The position numbers and the translations under genes are program-made. Shown one piece after another: positions 12,290 through 24,551 of a stretch of 64,000 nucleotides of DNA. The notes below the pieces were generated by a model. It did not search any database, was not told the DNA's origin, and saw only the letters and a program-made list of their open reading frames with translations. The stretch lies in contig OX393550.1 in assembly GCA_947650365.1 (NCBI GenBank), forward strand, positions 120,840,374 to 120,904,373, in the 5' to 3' direction. Source of the stretch: Chamaelirium japonicum. Its lineage: Eukaryota; Streptophyta; Magnoliopsida; Liliales; Melanthiaceae. The stretch's first letter is position 1; every line of letters begins with the position of its first letter.

Positions 12290-15050
12290 ATTGTACGAAT
12301 GAATTAGAATGGATCGTGCGAATGAATTAGAATGGATCGTGGGAATGAATTAGAATGGATCGTGCGAATAAATTAGAATGGATCTGGATACATTCGTGCG
12401 AATGAATTAGAATGGATCGTACGAGTACGAATGAGTAAGAATGGATCGTACGAATGAAATAGAATGGATTATACGAATGAATTAGAATGGATCGTACGAA
12501 TGAATTAGAATGGATCTTGTGAAAGAATTAGAATGGATCGTACGAATGAATTAGAATGGATACATTCGTGCCAAAGAATTAGAATGGATTGTATGAATGA
12601 ATTAGAATGGATCGTGCTAATGAATTAGAATGGATCGTACGAATGAATTAGAATGGATCGTATGAATGAATTAGAATAGATTGTGTGAAACGTACGAATG
12701 AATTAGAATAGATTGTGCGAATGAATTAGAATGGATCGTACGAATGAATTAGAATGGATAAACTCGTGCGAATGAATTAGAATGGATTGTACGAATGAAT
12801 TAGAATGGATCGTACGAAAGAATTAGAATGGATCGTACGAATAGATTAGAATGGATACATTCGTGCGAATGAATTAGAATGGATCATACGAATGAGTAAG
12901 AATGAAATATACAAATGAAATAGAATGGATTGTACGAATGAATTAGAATGGATTCATTCGTGCGAATGAATTAGAATCGATACATTCGTGCGAATGAATT
13001 AGAATGGATCGTACGAATGAGTAAGAATGGATCGTACGAATGAAATAGAATAGATTGTGTGAATGAATTAGAATGGATCGTGTGAAAGAATTAGAATGGA
13101 TTGTATGAATGAATTAGAATGGATTGTATGAATGAATTAGAATAGATTGTGCGAATGAATTAGAATGGATCGTACGAATGAATTAGAATGGATACATTCG
13201 TGCGAATGAATTAGAATGGATCGTACGAATGAGTAAGAATGGATCGTACAAATGAAACAGAATGGATTGTACAAATGAATTAGAATGGATTCATTCGAAT
13301 GAATTAGAATGGATCGTGTGAAAGAATTAGAATGGATTGTATGAATGAATTAGAATGGATCGTATGAATGAATTAGAATGGATCGTACGAATGAATTTGA
13401 ATGGATCGTACGAATGACTTAGAATGGATACATTCCGTACGATCCATTCTAATTCATTCGTACGATCTATTCTAATTCATCTATACAATCCATTCTAATT
13501 CATTCGTACGAAGGAATTAGAATGGATCGTACGAATGAATTAGAATGGATCATATGAATGAAATAGAATGGATCATACTTATGAATTAGAATGGATCGTA
13601 TGAATGAATTAGAATGGATCGTACGAATGAATTAGAATAGATCGTACGAATGAATTAGAATGCATACGTTCGTGCGAATGAATTAGAATGGATCGTACGA
13701 ATGACTAAGAATGGATCGTACGAATGAAATAGAATGGATTGTACGAAGGAATTAGAATGGATCATATGAATGAAATAGAATGGATCGTGTGAAAGAATTA
13801 GAATGGATTGTATGAATGAATTAGAATGGATCGTATGAATGAATTAGAATAGATTGTGCGAATGAATTAGAATGGATCGTACGAATGAAATAGAATGGAT
13901 ACATTCGTGCGAATAAATTAGTATGGATCGTACGAATGAGTAAGAATGGATCGTATGAATGAAATAGAATGGATTGTACGAATGAATTAGAATGGATTCA
14001 TTCGAATGAATTAGAATGGATCGTGTGAAAGAATTAGAATGGATTGTATGAATGAATTAGAATGGATCGTATGAATGAATTAGAATGGATCGTACGAACG
14101 AATTAGAATGGATCGTATGAATAAATTAGAATGGATACATTCCGTACGATCCCTTCTAATTCATTCGTACGATCTATTCTAATTCATTCATACAATCCAT
14201 TCTAATTCATTCGTACGAAGGAATTTGAATGGATCGTACGAATGAATTAGAATGGATCGTACGAATGAAATAGAATGGATCGTACTTATGAATTAGAATG
14301 GATCGTACAAATGAATTAGAATGGATCGTACGAATGAATTAGAATAGATCGTACGAATGAATTAGAATGGATACATTCGTGCGAATGAATTAGAATGGAT
14401 CGTACGAATGAGTAAGAATGGATTGTACGAATGAATTAGAATGGATCGTGCGAATGAATTAGAATGGATCATGCAAATGAATTAGAATGGATCTAGATAC
14501 ATTCGTGCGAATGAATTAGAATGGATCGTACGAATGAATTAGAATGGATCGTACAAGTACGAATGAGTAATAATGGCTCGTACGAATGAAATAGAATGGA
14601 TTGTACGAATGAATTAGAATGGATCGTACGAATGAATTAGAATGGATTGTGTGAAAGAATTAGAATGGATCGTACGAATGAATTAGAATGGATACATTCG
14701 TGCAAAAGAATTAGAATGGATTGTATGAATGAATTAGAATGGATCGTGCTAATGAGTTAGAATGGATCGTACGAATGAATTAGAATGGATCGTATGAATG
14801 AATTAGAATAGATTGTGCGAATGAATTAAAATGGATCGTACGAATGAATTAGAAAGGATAAATTTGTGCGAAGGAATTAGAATAGATTGTATGAATGAAT
14901 TAGAATGGATCATACGAATGAATTAGAATGGATCGTACGAATGAATTAGAATGGATACATTCGTGCGAATGAATTAGAATGGATCATACGAATGAGTAAG
15001 AATGGATAGTACGAATGAAATAGAATGGATTGTATGAATGAATTAGAATG
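12290..15050 (+). repeat. Second higher-order pattern, related blocks about 2.1 kb apart
   Basis: A block with the rare features GGATCTGGATACATTC (12382 area), GAGTACGAATGAGTAAG (about 12424) and GTGTGAAAGAATTAG recurs about 2.1 kb downstream near 14490-14650, and again at 51980-52330. Inside lies a shorter duplication of about 0.71 kb: the minus insert at 13436-13505 recurs at 14146-14215, and its preceding plus blocks recur with it. Confidence 0.7.
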
Positions 15051-18000
15051 GATTCATCTATGCGAATGAATTAGAATGGATCGTACGAATGAATTAGAAT
15101 GGATCATACGTATGAATTAGAATGGATACATTCATGGGAATGAAGAAGAATGGATCGTACGAATGAATTAGAATGGATCGTATGAATGAATTAGAATGGA
15201 TATATTCGTGCAAATGAATTAGAATGGATCGTATGAATGAATTAGAATGGATCGTACGAATGAATTAGAATGGATCGTACGAATGAATTAGAATGGATCA
15301 TACGAATGAGTAAGATTGAATCGTATGAATGAATTAGATTGGATCGTATGAATGAATTAGAATGGATCGTGCGAATGAATAAGAATGGATCGTATGAATG
15401 AAATAGAATGGATTGTACGAATAAATTAGAATGGATCGTACGAATGAATTAGAATGGATCGTATGAATGAATTAGAATGGATCGTGCGAATGAATTCTAA
15501 TTCATTCATAGGTGCGAATGAATTAGAATGGATCGTACGAATGAATTAGAATGGATACATTCGTGCGAATGAATTAGAATGGATCGTATCAATGAATTAG
15601 AATGGATCGTGCGAATGAGTTAGAATGGATCGTATGAATGTATTAGAATGGATCATGCGAATGAATTAGAATGGATCGTACGAAGGAATTAGAATGGATC
15701 GTATGAATACGATCCATTCTAATTCATTCGTATGATCCATTCTTATTCATTCCCATGAATGTATCTATTCTAATTCATATGTACGATCCATTCTAATTAA
15801 TTTATACGATCCAATCTAATTCATTCATACAATCCATTCTAATTCATTCGCACGAATGTATGATCCATTCTTACTCATTCGTACGATCCATTCTAATTCA
15901 TTCGCACGAATGTATCCATTCTAATTCATTCGTACGATCCATTCTAATTCATTCGCACAATCTATTCTAATTCATTGGATCGTACGAAGGAATTAGAACG
16001 GATCGTACGAATGAATTAGAATGGATACATTCATGCGAATGAGTTAGAATGGATCGTACGAGTGAATTAGAAAGGATCGTACGAATGAATTAGAATGGAT
16101 ACATTCGTGCGAATGAATTAGAATGGATCATACGAATGAGTAAGAATGGATCGTACGAATGAAATAGAATGGATCGTACGAAGGAATTAGAATGGAACAT
16201 ACGAATGAATTAGAATGGATCGTATGAATGAATTAGATTGGATCGTATGAATGAATTAGAATGGATCGTACGAATGAATTAGAATAGATGATACGAACGA
16301 ATTAGAATGGATCGTACGAATATATTAGAATGGATCGTACGAATGAATTAAAATGGATCGTATGAATGAATTAGAATGGATACATTCGTGCGAATGAATT
16401 AGAATGGATCGTACGGAATGAATTAGAATAGATCGTATCAATGAATTTGGATGGATCGTGCGAATGAATTAGAATGGATCGTACGTACGAAGGAATTAGT
16501 ATGGATCGTACGAAGGAATTAGAATGGATCGTACGAATGAATTAGATTAGATTGTGCGAATGAATTAGAATGGATCGTACGAAGGAATTAGAATGGATAC
16601 ATTCGTGCGAATGAATTAGAATGGATCGTACGAATGAGTAAGAATAGATTGTATGAATGAATTAGAATGAATCGTATGAATGAATTAGATTAGATTGTAT
16701 TAATGAATTAGAATGGATCGTGCGAATGAATTAGAATGGATCGTACGAATGAATTCGAATAGATTGTGCGAATGAATTTGAATGGATCGTACAAATGAAT
16801 TAGAATGGATCGTAATAATGGATCGTACGAATGAAATTGAATGGATCGTACGAATGAATTAGCATGGATCATTCTAATTTATTCGTAATTCGTACGATCC
16901 ATTCTAATTCATTAGCACGATCTATTCTAATTCATTCGTACGATCTATTCTATTTTATTCGTACGATCCATTCTTACTCAATCGTATGATCCATTCTAAT
17001 TCATTCGCATGAATGTATCCATTATAATTCATTCGTACGATCCATTCTAATTCATTCGCACGATCCATTCTAATTCATTAATACGATCCAATCTAATTCA
17101 TTCATACGATCCATTTTAATTCATTCGCACGAATGTATCCACTCTAATTCATTCGTACAATCCATTCTAATTCATTCGTACGATCCATTCTAATTCGATC
17201 CATTCTAATTCATTCATACGTACAAATTCATACGTACGATCCATTATTACGATCCATTCTAATTCATTCGTACGATCCATTCTAATTCCTTCGTACGATC
17301 CATTCTAATTCATTCGTATGTATCCATTCTAATTCATTCGCACAATCCATTCTAATTCATTAATACGATCCATTCTAATTCATTCGTACAAAGCACGATC
17401 CATTCTAATTTATTCCTACGATCCAATCTAATTCATTCATGCGATCCATTCTAATTCATTCGTATGTATCCATTCTAATTCATTCATACGATCCATTCTA
17501 ATTCATTCGTACGATTAGAATGGATCGTACGAATGAATTAGAATGGATACATTCGTGCGAACGAATTAGAATGAAGGAATTAGAATGGATCATGTGAATG
17601 AATAAGAATTGATCGTACGAAGGAATTAGAATGGATCGTACGAATGAATTAGAATGGATACATTCGTGCGAATGAATTAGAATGGATCGTACGAATGAAT
17701 TAGAATGGACTGTGCGAATGAATTAGAATGGATCGTACGAATGAATTAGAATGGATGCATTCGTGTGAATGAATTAGAATGGATCGTACGAATGAGTAAG
17801 AATGGATCGTACATTCGTGCGAATGAATTAGAATGGATTGTATGAATGAATTAGATTGGATCGTATAAATGAATTAGAATGGATCGTACGTATGAATTAG
17901 AATGGAAACAATCATGGGAATGAATAAGAATGGATCGTACGAATGAATTAGAATGGATCGCATTCATACGGTCCATTCTAATTCCTTCGTACGATCCATT

Positions 18001-19398
18001 CTAATTCATTCGTACGATCCATTCTAATTCATTCATATGATCCATTCTAATTCATTCGTACGATCCATTCTAATTCATTCATACGATCCATTCTAATTCA
18101 TTCTCACGAATGTATCCATTCTAATTCATTCGTACGATCCATTCTAATTCATTCGCACGAATGTATCCTACGAATGAATTAGAATGGATATATTCGTGCA
18201 AATGAATTAGAATGGATCGTATGAATGAATTAGAATGGATCGTACGAATGAATTAGAAATGAATCGTACGAATGAAATAGAATGGATCGTACGAATGAAT
18301 TAGAATGGATCATGCTAATGATAAGAATGGATCGTGCGAATGAATTAGAATTGATCGTACGACTGAATTAGAATGGATCGTGCTAATGAATTAGAATAGA
18401 TTGTGCGAATGAATTAGAATAGATTGTGCGAATGAATTAGAATGGATCGTACGAATGAATTAGAATGGATACATTCGTGCGAATGAATTAGAATGGATCG
18501 TATGAATGAATTAGATTGGATCGTATTAATGAATTAGAATGAATCGTGCGAATGAATTAGAATGGATCGTACGAATGAATTAAATGGATACATTCGTGCG
18601 AATGAATTAGAATAGATCATACGATTGAGTAAGAATGGATCGTACGAATGAAATAGAATAGATCGTACGAATGAATTAGAATGGATCGTGCTAATGAATT
18701 AGAATGGATCGTACGAATTACGAATAAATTAGAATCAATTAGAATGGATTGTATGAATGAATTAGAATGGATCGTATGAATGAATTAGAATGCATTCTAA
18801 TTCATTCGTACGATCTATTCTAATTCATTTGCACGAATGTATCCATTCTAATTCATTCGTACGATCCATTCTAATTCATTCGCACGATCCATTCTAATTC
18901 ATTCATACTATCCAATCTAATTCATTCGTACTATCCATTCTAATTCATTCGCATACGATCCAATCTAATTCATTCATACGATCCATTCTAATTCATTCGC
19001 ACGAATGTATCCATTCTAATTCATTTGTACGATCCATTATAATTCATTCGCACAATCTATTCTAATTCATTCGTACGATCCATTCTAATTCATTCGCACG
19101 ATTCATTCTAATTCATTCGCACGATCCATTCAAATTCATTCATATGATCCATTCTAATTCATTCGCACGATCCATTCTAATTCATTCATACGATCCATTC
19201 TAATTCATTCGTACGATCCATTCTAATTCATTCGCACAGTCTATTCTAATTCATCCGTACGATCCATTCTATTACTTTCGTACGATCCATTCTTACTCAT
19301 TCGTATGATCCATTCTAATTCATTCGCACGAATGTATCCATTCTAATTCATTCGTACGATCCATTCTAATTCCTTCGTACGATCCATTCTAATTCCTT
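15051..19398. repeat. Satellite of mixed orientation between the second pattern and copy C
   Basis: Only 23/28-bp units. The marker with CATGGGAATGAA occurs in plus orientation near 15128 and 17908, and its complement occurs near 15742. The minus block 16870-17170 resembles 61850-62090. No gene or foreign insertion is seen. Confidence 0.8.
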
Positions 19399-22061
19399 CG
19401 TACGTACGAATGAATTAGAGTGGATACATTCGTGCAAAAGAATTAGAATGGATTGTATGAATGAATTTGAATGGATCGTGCGAATGAATTAGAATGGATC
19501 GTACGAATGAATTAGAATGGATACATTTGTGCGAATGAATTAGCATGGATTGTACGAATGAATTAGAATGGATCGTATGAATGAATTAGAATGGATCATA
19601 CGAATGAATTAGAATAGATTGTGCGAATGAATTAGAATGGATCGTACGAATGAAATAGAATGGATCGTGCGAATGAATTAGAATGGATCGTACGAATGAA
19701 TTAGAATGGATACATTTGTGCGAATGAATTAGCATGGATTGTACAAATGAATTAGAATGGATCGTATGAATGAATTAGAATGGATCGTACGAATGAAAAA
19801 GAATGGATCGTACGAATGAATTAGAATAGATCGTGCGAATGAATTAGAATGGATCATACGAATGAATTAGAGTGGATACATTCGTACGAAGGAATTAGAA
19901 TGGATCGTACGAATGAATTAGAATGGATACATTCGTGCGAATAAATTAGAATGGATCGTATGAATGAATTAGAATAGATTGTGCAAATGAATTAGAATGG
20001 ATCATGCGAATGAATTAGAATGGATCGTACGAATGAATTAGAATGGATACATTCATGCGTTCTAATTCATTCATACGATCAATTCTAATTCATTCGCACG
20101 AATGTATCCATTCTAATTCCTTCGTACGATCCATTCTAATTCCTTCGTACGATCCATTCTAATTCCTACGAAGGAATTAGAATGGATCGTACGAAGGAAT
20201 TAGAATGTACGATCTATTCTAATTCATTCGTACGATCCATTCTAATTCATTTGTATGATCCATTCTAATTCATTCGGACGAATGTATCCATTCTAATTCA
20301 TTCGTACGATCCATTCTAATTCATTCGTACAATCCATTCTATTTCATTCGTACGATCCATTCTTACTCATTCGTATGATCCATTCTAATTCATTCATACG
20401 ATCCATTCAAATTCATTCATAAGATCCATTCTAATTCATTCGTACGATCCATTCTAATTCATTCGCACAATCTATTCTAATTCATTCATACGATCTATTC
20501 TAATTCATTCGCACGAATGTATCCATTCTAATTCATTCGTACGATCCATTCTAATTCCTTTGTACGATCCATTCTAATTCATTCGCACAATCCATTCTAA
20601 TTCATTCATATGATCCATTCTAATTCATTCATACGATCTATTCTAATTCTTTCGCACGAATGTATCCATTCTAATTCATTTGCACGAATGTATCCATTCT
20701 AATTCATTCGTACGATCCATTCTAATTCATTCGCACGAATGTATCCATTCTAATTCATTCGTACGATCCATTCCCTGCGAATGAATTAGAATGGATCATA
20801 CGAATGAATTAGAATGGATCGTATAAATGAATTAGAATGGATCGTACAAAGGAATTAGAATGGATCGTACGAATGAATTAGAATGGATCGTACGAATGAA
20901 TTAGATTGGATCGTATTAATGAATTAGAATGGATCATACGAATGAATTAGAATGGATACATTCGTGCGAATGAATTAGAATGGATCGTATGAATGAATTA
21001 GAATGGATCGTACGAATGAATTAGAATGGATCGTACGAATGAATTAGATTGGATCATACGAATGAAATAGAATGGATCATACGAATGAGTAAGAATGGAT
21101 CGTATGAATGAAATAGATTGGATCGTATGAATGAATTAGAATTGATCGTGCGAATGAATTAGAATGGATCGTACGAATAAATTAGAATGGGTCGTACGAA
21201 TGAATTAGAATGGATACATTCGTGCAAAAGAATTAGAATGGATTGTATGAATGAACTAGAATGGATCGTGCGTATGAATTAGAATGGATCGTACGAATGA
21301 ATTAGAATGGATCATACGAATGAGTACGAATGGATCGTATGAATGAATTAGATTGGATCGTACGAATGAATTAGAATGGATCGTGTGAATGAATTAGAAT
21401 GGATCGTACTAATGAATTAGAATGGATCGTATGAATGAATTAAAATGGATACATTCGTGCAAAAGAATTAAAATGGATTGTATGAATGAATTAGAATGGA
21501 TCGTGCGAATGAATTAGAATGGATCCTACGAATGAATTAGAATGGATACATTTGTGCAAATGAATTAGAGTACGATCCATTCTTACTCATTCGTATGATC
21601 TATTCTAATTCATTCGTATGAATGTATCCACGCTTATTCACTCGTACGATCCATTCTAATTCATTCGTGCGATCCATTCTAATTCATTCGTATGATCCAT
21701 TCTATTTCATTCGTACGATCCATTCTAATTCATTCGCACAATCTATTCTAATTCATTCTTACGATCCATTCTAATTCATTCGCATGAACCATTCTAATTC
21801 ATTCGCACGATCCATTCTAATTCATTCATACGATCCAATGTAATTCATTTGCACGATCTATTCTAATTCATTCGTACAATCCATTCTAATTCATTCGCAC
21901 AATCTATTCTAATTCATTCGTACGATCCATTCTATTTCTTTCGTACGATCCATTCTTACTCATTCGTATGATCCATTCCAATTCATTTGCATGAATGTAT
22001 CCATTCTAATTCATTCGTACGATCCATTCTAATTCCTTCGTACGATCCATTCTAATTCCTT
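19399..22061 (+). repeat. Satellite higher-order repeat, copy C
   Basis: Starts at CGTACGTAC. Blocks: plus to about 20058, minus to 20168, short plus to 20208, minus to 20775, plus to 21566, minus to 22061. The block sizes nearly equal those of copy A. The distance to copy D is 2663 bp. Confidence 0.85.
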
Positions 22062-23444
22062 CGTACGTACGAATGACTTAGAATGGATACATTCGTGCTA
22101 AAGAATTAGATTGGATTGTATGAATGAATTAGAATGGATCGTGCGAATGAATTAGAATGGATCGTACGAATGAATTAGAATGGATACATTCGTGCGAATG
22201 AATTAGAATGGATTGTACGAATGAATTAGAATGGATCGTACGAATGAATTAGAATGGATCGTACGAATGAATTAGAATAGATTGTGCGAATGAATTAGAT
22301 TGGATCGTACGAATGAAATAGAATGGATCGTACGAATGAAATAGAATGTATACAAATGAATTAGAATAGATCGTGCGAATGAATTAGAATGGATCGTATG
22401 AATGAAATAGAATGGATCGTATGAATTAGAATGGATCGTACGAACGAATTAGAAAGGATCGTACGAATGAATTAGAATGGATCATACGAATGAATTAGAA
22501 TGGATCGTACGAATGAAATAGAATGGATCGTACGAATGAATTAGAATGGATCGTGCGAATGAATTAGAATGGATCGTACGAATGAATTAGAGTGGATACA
22601 TTCATACGAAGGAATTAGAATGGATCGTACGAATAAATTAGAATGGATACATTCGTGCGAATGAGTTAGAATGGATCGTATGAATGAATTAGAATAGATT
22701 GTGCGAATGAATTAGAATGGATCGTGCGAATGAATTAGAATGGATCGTACGAATGAATTAGAATGGATCGTACGATCGATTCTAATTCGTACGAAGGAAT
22801 TAGAATGGATCGTACGAAGGAATTAGAATGTACGATCTATTCTAATTCATTCGTACGATCCATTCTAATTCATTCGTATGATCCATTCTAATTCATTCGG
22901 ACGAATGTATCCATTCTAATTCATTCGTACGATCCATTCTAATTCATTCGTACGATCCATTCTATTTCATTCGTACGATCCATTCTTACTCATTCGTATG
23001 ATCCATTCTAATTCATTCATACGATCCATTCTAATTCATTCATACGATCCATTCTAATTCATTTGTACGATACATTCTAATTCATTCTTACAATCTATTC
23101 TAATTCATTCATACGATCCATTCTAATTCATTCGCACGAATGTATCCATTCTAATTCATTTGTACGATCCATTCTAATTCCTTCGTACGATCCATTCTAA
23201 TTCATTCACACAATCCATTCTAATTCATTCATACTATCCATTCTAATTCATTCATTCGATCTATTCTAATTCTTTCGCACGAATGTATCCATTCTAATTC
23301 ATTCGCACGAATGTATCCATTCTAATTCATTCGTACGATCTATTCTAATTCATTCGCACGAATGTATCCATTGTAATTCATTCGTACGATCCATTCCGTG
23401 CAAATGAATTAGAATGGATCATACGAATGAATTAGAATGGATCG
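22062..23444 (+). repeat. Satellite higher-order repeat, copy D, left piece
   Basis: Starts at CGTACGTAC, and keeps the mini-inversion near 22793-22830 and the switch CATTCCGTGC near 23396. It is interrupted after 23444 by the Gypsy insertion and resumes at 44088-45356. The satellite alone, counting GATCG once, is 2647 bp. Confidence 0.85.
23440..23444. repeat. Target-site duplication GATCG, left
   Basis: The five bases before the LTR start TGTTGGGGG equal those after the other LTR at 44088-44092. Nearly every satellite unit contains GATCG, so the match alone is weak. However, the phase of the satellite across the insertion also fits. Confidence 0.85.
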
Positions 23445-24461
23445 TGTTGGGGGTAGTTGAAATCCTCCCAGGAGTTCGACCCCCCCCCCCCCCCCCCCCC
23501 GTGCTCACCAAATCATCTTGACAGGGAGCGAGATCCACATTGGGCTGAAGGAGCTTAGGCTAGGAGCTCACTCAGAAGCTCGCCAAGCTCGCTCAGGAGC
23601 TCGCCTAAGCTCGCACAGGAGCTCGCCTAAGCTTGCCCAAGTTCGCTCAAGAGCTCGCCTAAGCTCGTACAGGAGTTCGCCGAGATCGCACAGGAGCTCG
23701 CCGAGATCGCACAGGAGCTCGCTGGTAGTGGCAGCGGGAGTTAGACCGTCATGCATGCAAGGGTACAGGCATCAGAAACGCCCCTAGCTCGCTCAGGAGC
23801 TCGCCCAAGCTCGCTCAGGATCTCGCCCAAGCTCTCCCAGACCCCTGTTTATCGAAGAGGTTGCTCCCGCGAGGTCCGACTTTTGATAAATATGGGCGAA
23901 AGGACGGAGCCACGGAGGGCGAGCTCGCCTTTGCTTCCCCCCTGAGGTCGCCCACTGTAGAGCAACATAAAGGCTGCCAGGTGTCAAAACCTCGCGGAAG
24001 CTACATGGACAAACGTGGTCCACGGAAGCCCGCTCAAGTCAGTTCGAGACCTCCCAGACTTGAACATTCCAGAATAGCCACCTGGCAATGACAAGAAAGA
24101 TGCTCTCCCCCACTCAAACCGCCTGGCAGGCTCGGCGACAAAGAATGTCAGGGGCGAGAGTACCAAGGACTGTCAGAAACCCACGCGAGCCAGAACGTGG
24201 GGGACTAGAAGGCTCTGGAAAGAATCTCCACGTGTCGGGCAACGGTAGGTCACCGATGTCTATAAATGCTCACCCCCAGGCTCCAGAGTACAGGTTCGAA
24301 ACCCTTTTCCCTTCCACTTTTGTCTACTACAGCTCGCCGTTGTGCATCTAAGACTGACTTGAGTGTCGGAGGGTCTGCGCTCCTAAGGGAGCCAACCGTT
24401 CTTATGCTTTTTCTTTGTCTTGCAGGTAGATCGCACGGACCAGCAAAAAATCCCCCAAACA
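23445..24461 (+). repeat. Gypsy 5' LTR
   Basis: Runs from TGTTGGGGG to CCAAACA, 1017 bp. It contains a C homopolymer of about 21 bases (23480-23500), a run of imperfect AGGAGCTCGCCTAAGCTCGC-like repeats (about 23570-23730) and a TATA box at 24261-24267. Its partner is 43066-44087. Confidence 0.93.
24261..24267 (+). promoter_or_regulatory. TATA box in Gypsy 5' LTR
   Basis: TATAAAT in the context GATGTCTATAAATGCTC, about 195 bp before the LTR end; the same box is present in the 3' LTR at 43887-43893. This is a typical position for the element's promoter, with transcription expected to start about 30 bp downstream. Confidence 0.6.
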
Positions 24462-24479
24462 TTTGGCACCTTCTGTGGG
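24462..24479 (+). other. Gypsy primer binding site region
   Basis: The bases directly after the LTR, TTTGGCACCTTCTGTGGG, occupy the primer-site position and resemble the TTGGCGCCGTCTGTGGG-like start recalled from related plant Tat elements. I cannot assign the tRNA with confidence. Confidence 0.55.
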
Positions 24480-24551
24480 ATCTTTCGACTGGTTCCGGCG
24501 AGAACGCCCACGACCACGCGGTTGAACGCCGGAGGCTCTCGTAACCCAAAG

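Larger units (their letters stand above)
2321..23444. repeat. 23/28-bp strand-switching satellite array, left part
   Basis: About 21 kb of near-pure short satellite. The 23-bp unit is exemplified by 2538-2560 and has the core GGATCGTACGAATGAA. A 28-bp variant (2464-2491) replaces CGTAC with ACATTCGTGC. Runs of units lie on the plus strand (recognised by GAATGAATTAG) or the minus strand (CTAATTCATTC). The strand changes near 2348, 3063, 3173, 3213, 3780, 4598, 5114 and so on to 23396. Common variants are GATTGTACG, GATCATACG, GATCGTATG and GATCGTACA, all one CpG transition away from the core. GAATGAGTAAG and GAATGAAATAG replace GAATGAATTAG in places. No genes, RNA genes or other transposons are seen in it. 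Its chromosomal role (pericentromere, subtelomere or knob) cannot be told from sequence alone. Confidence 0.97.
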
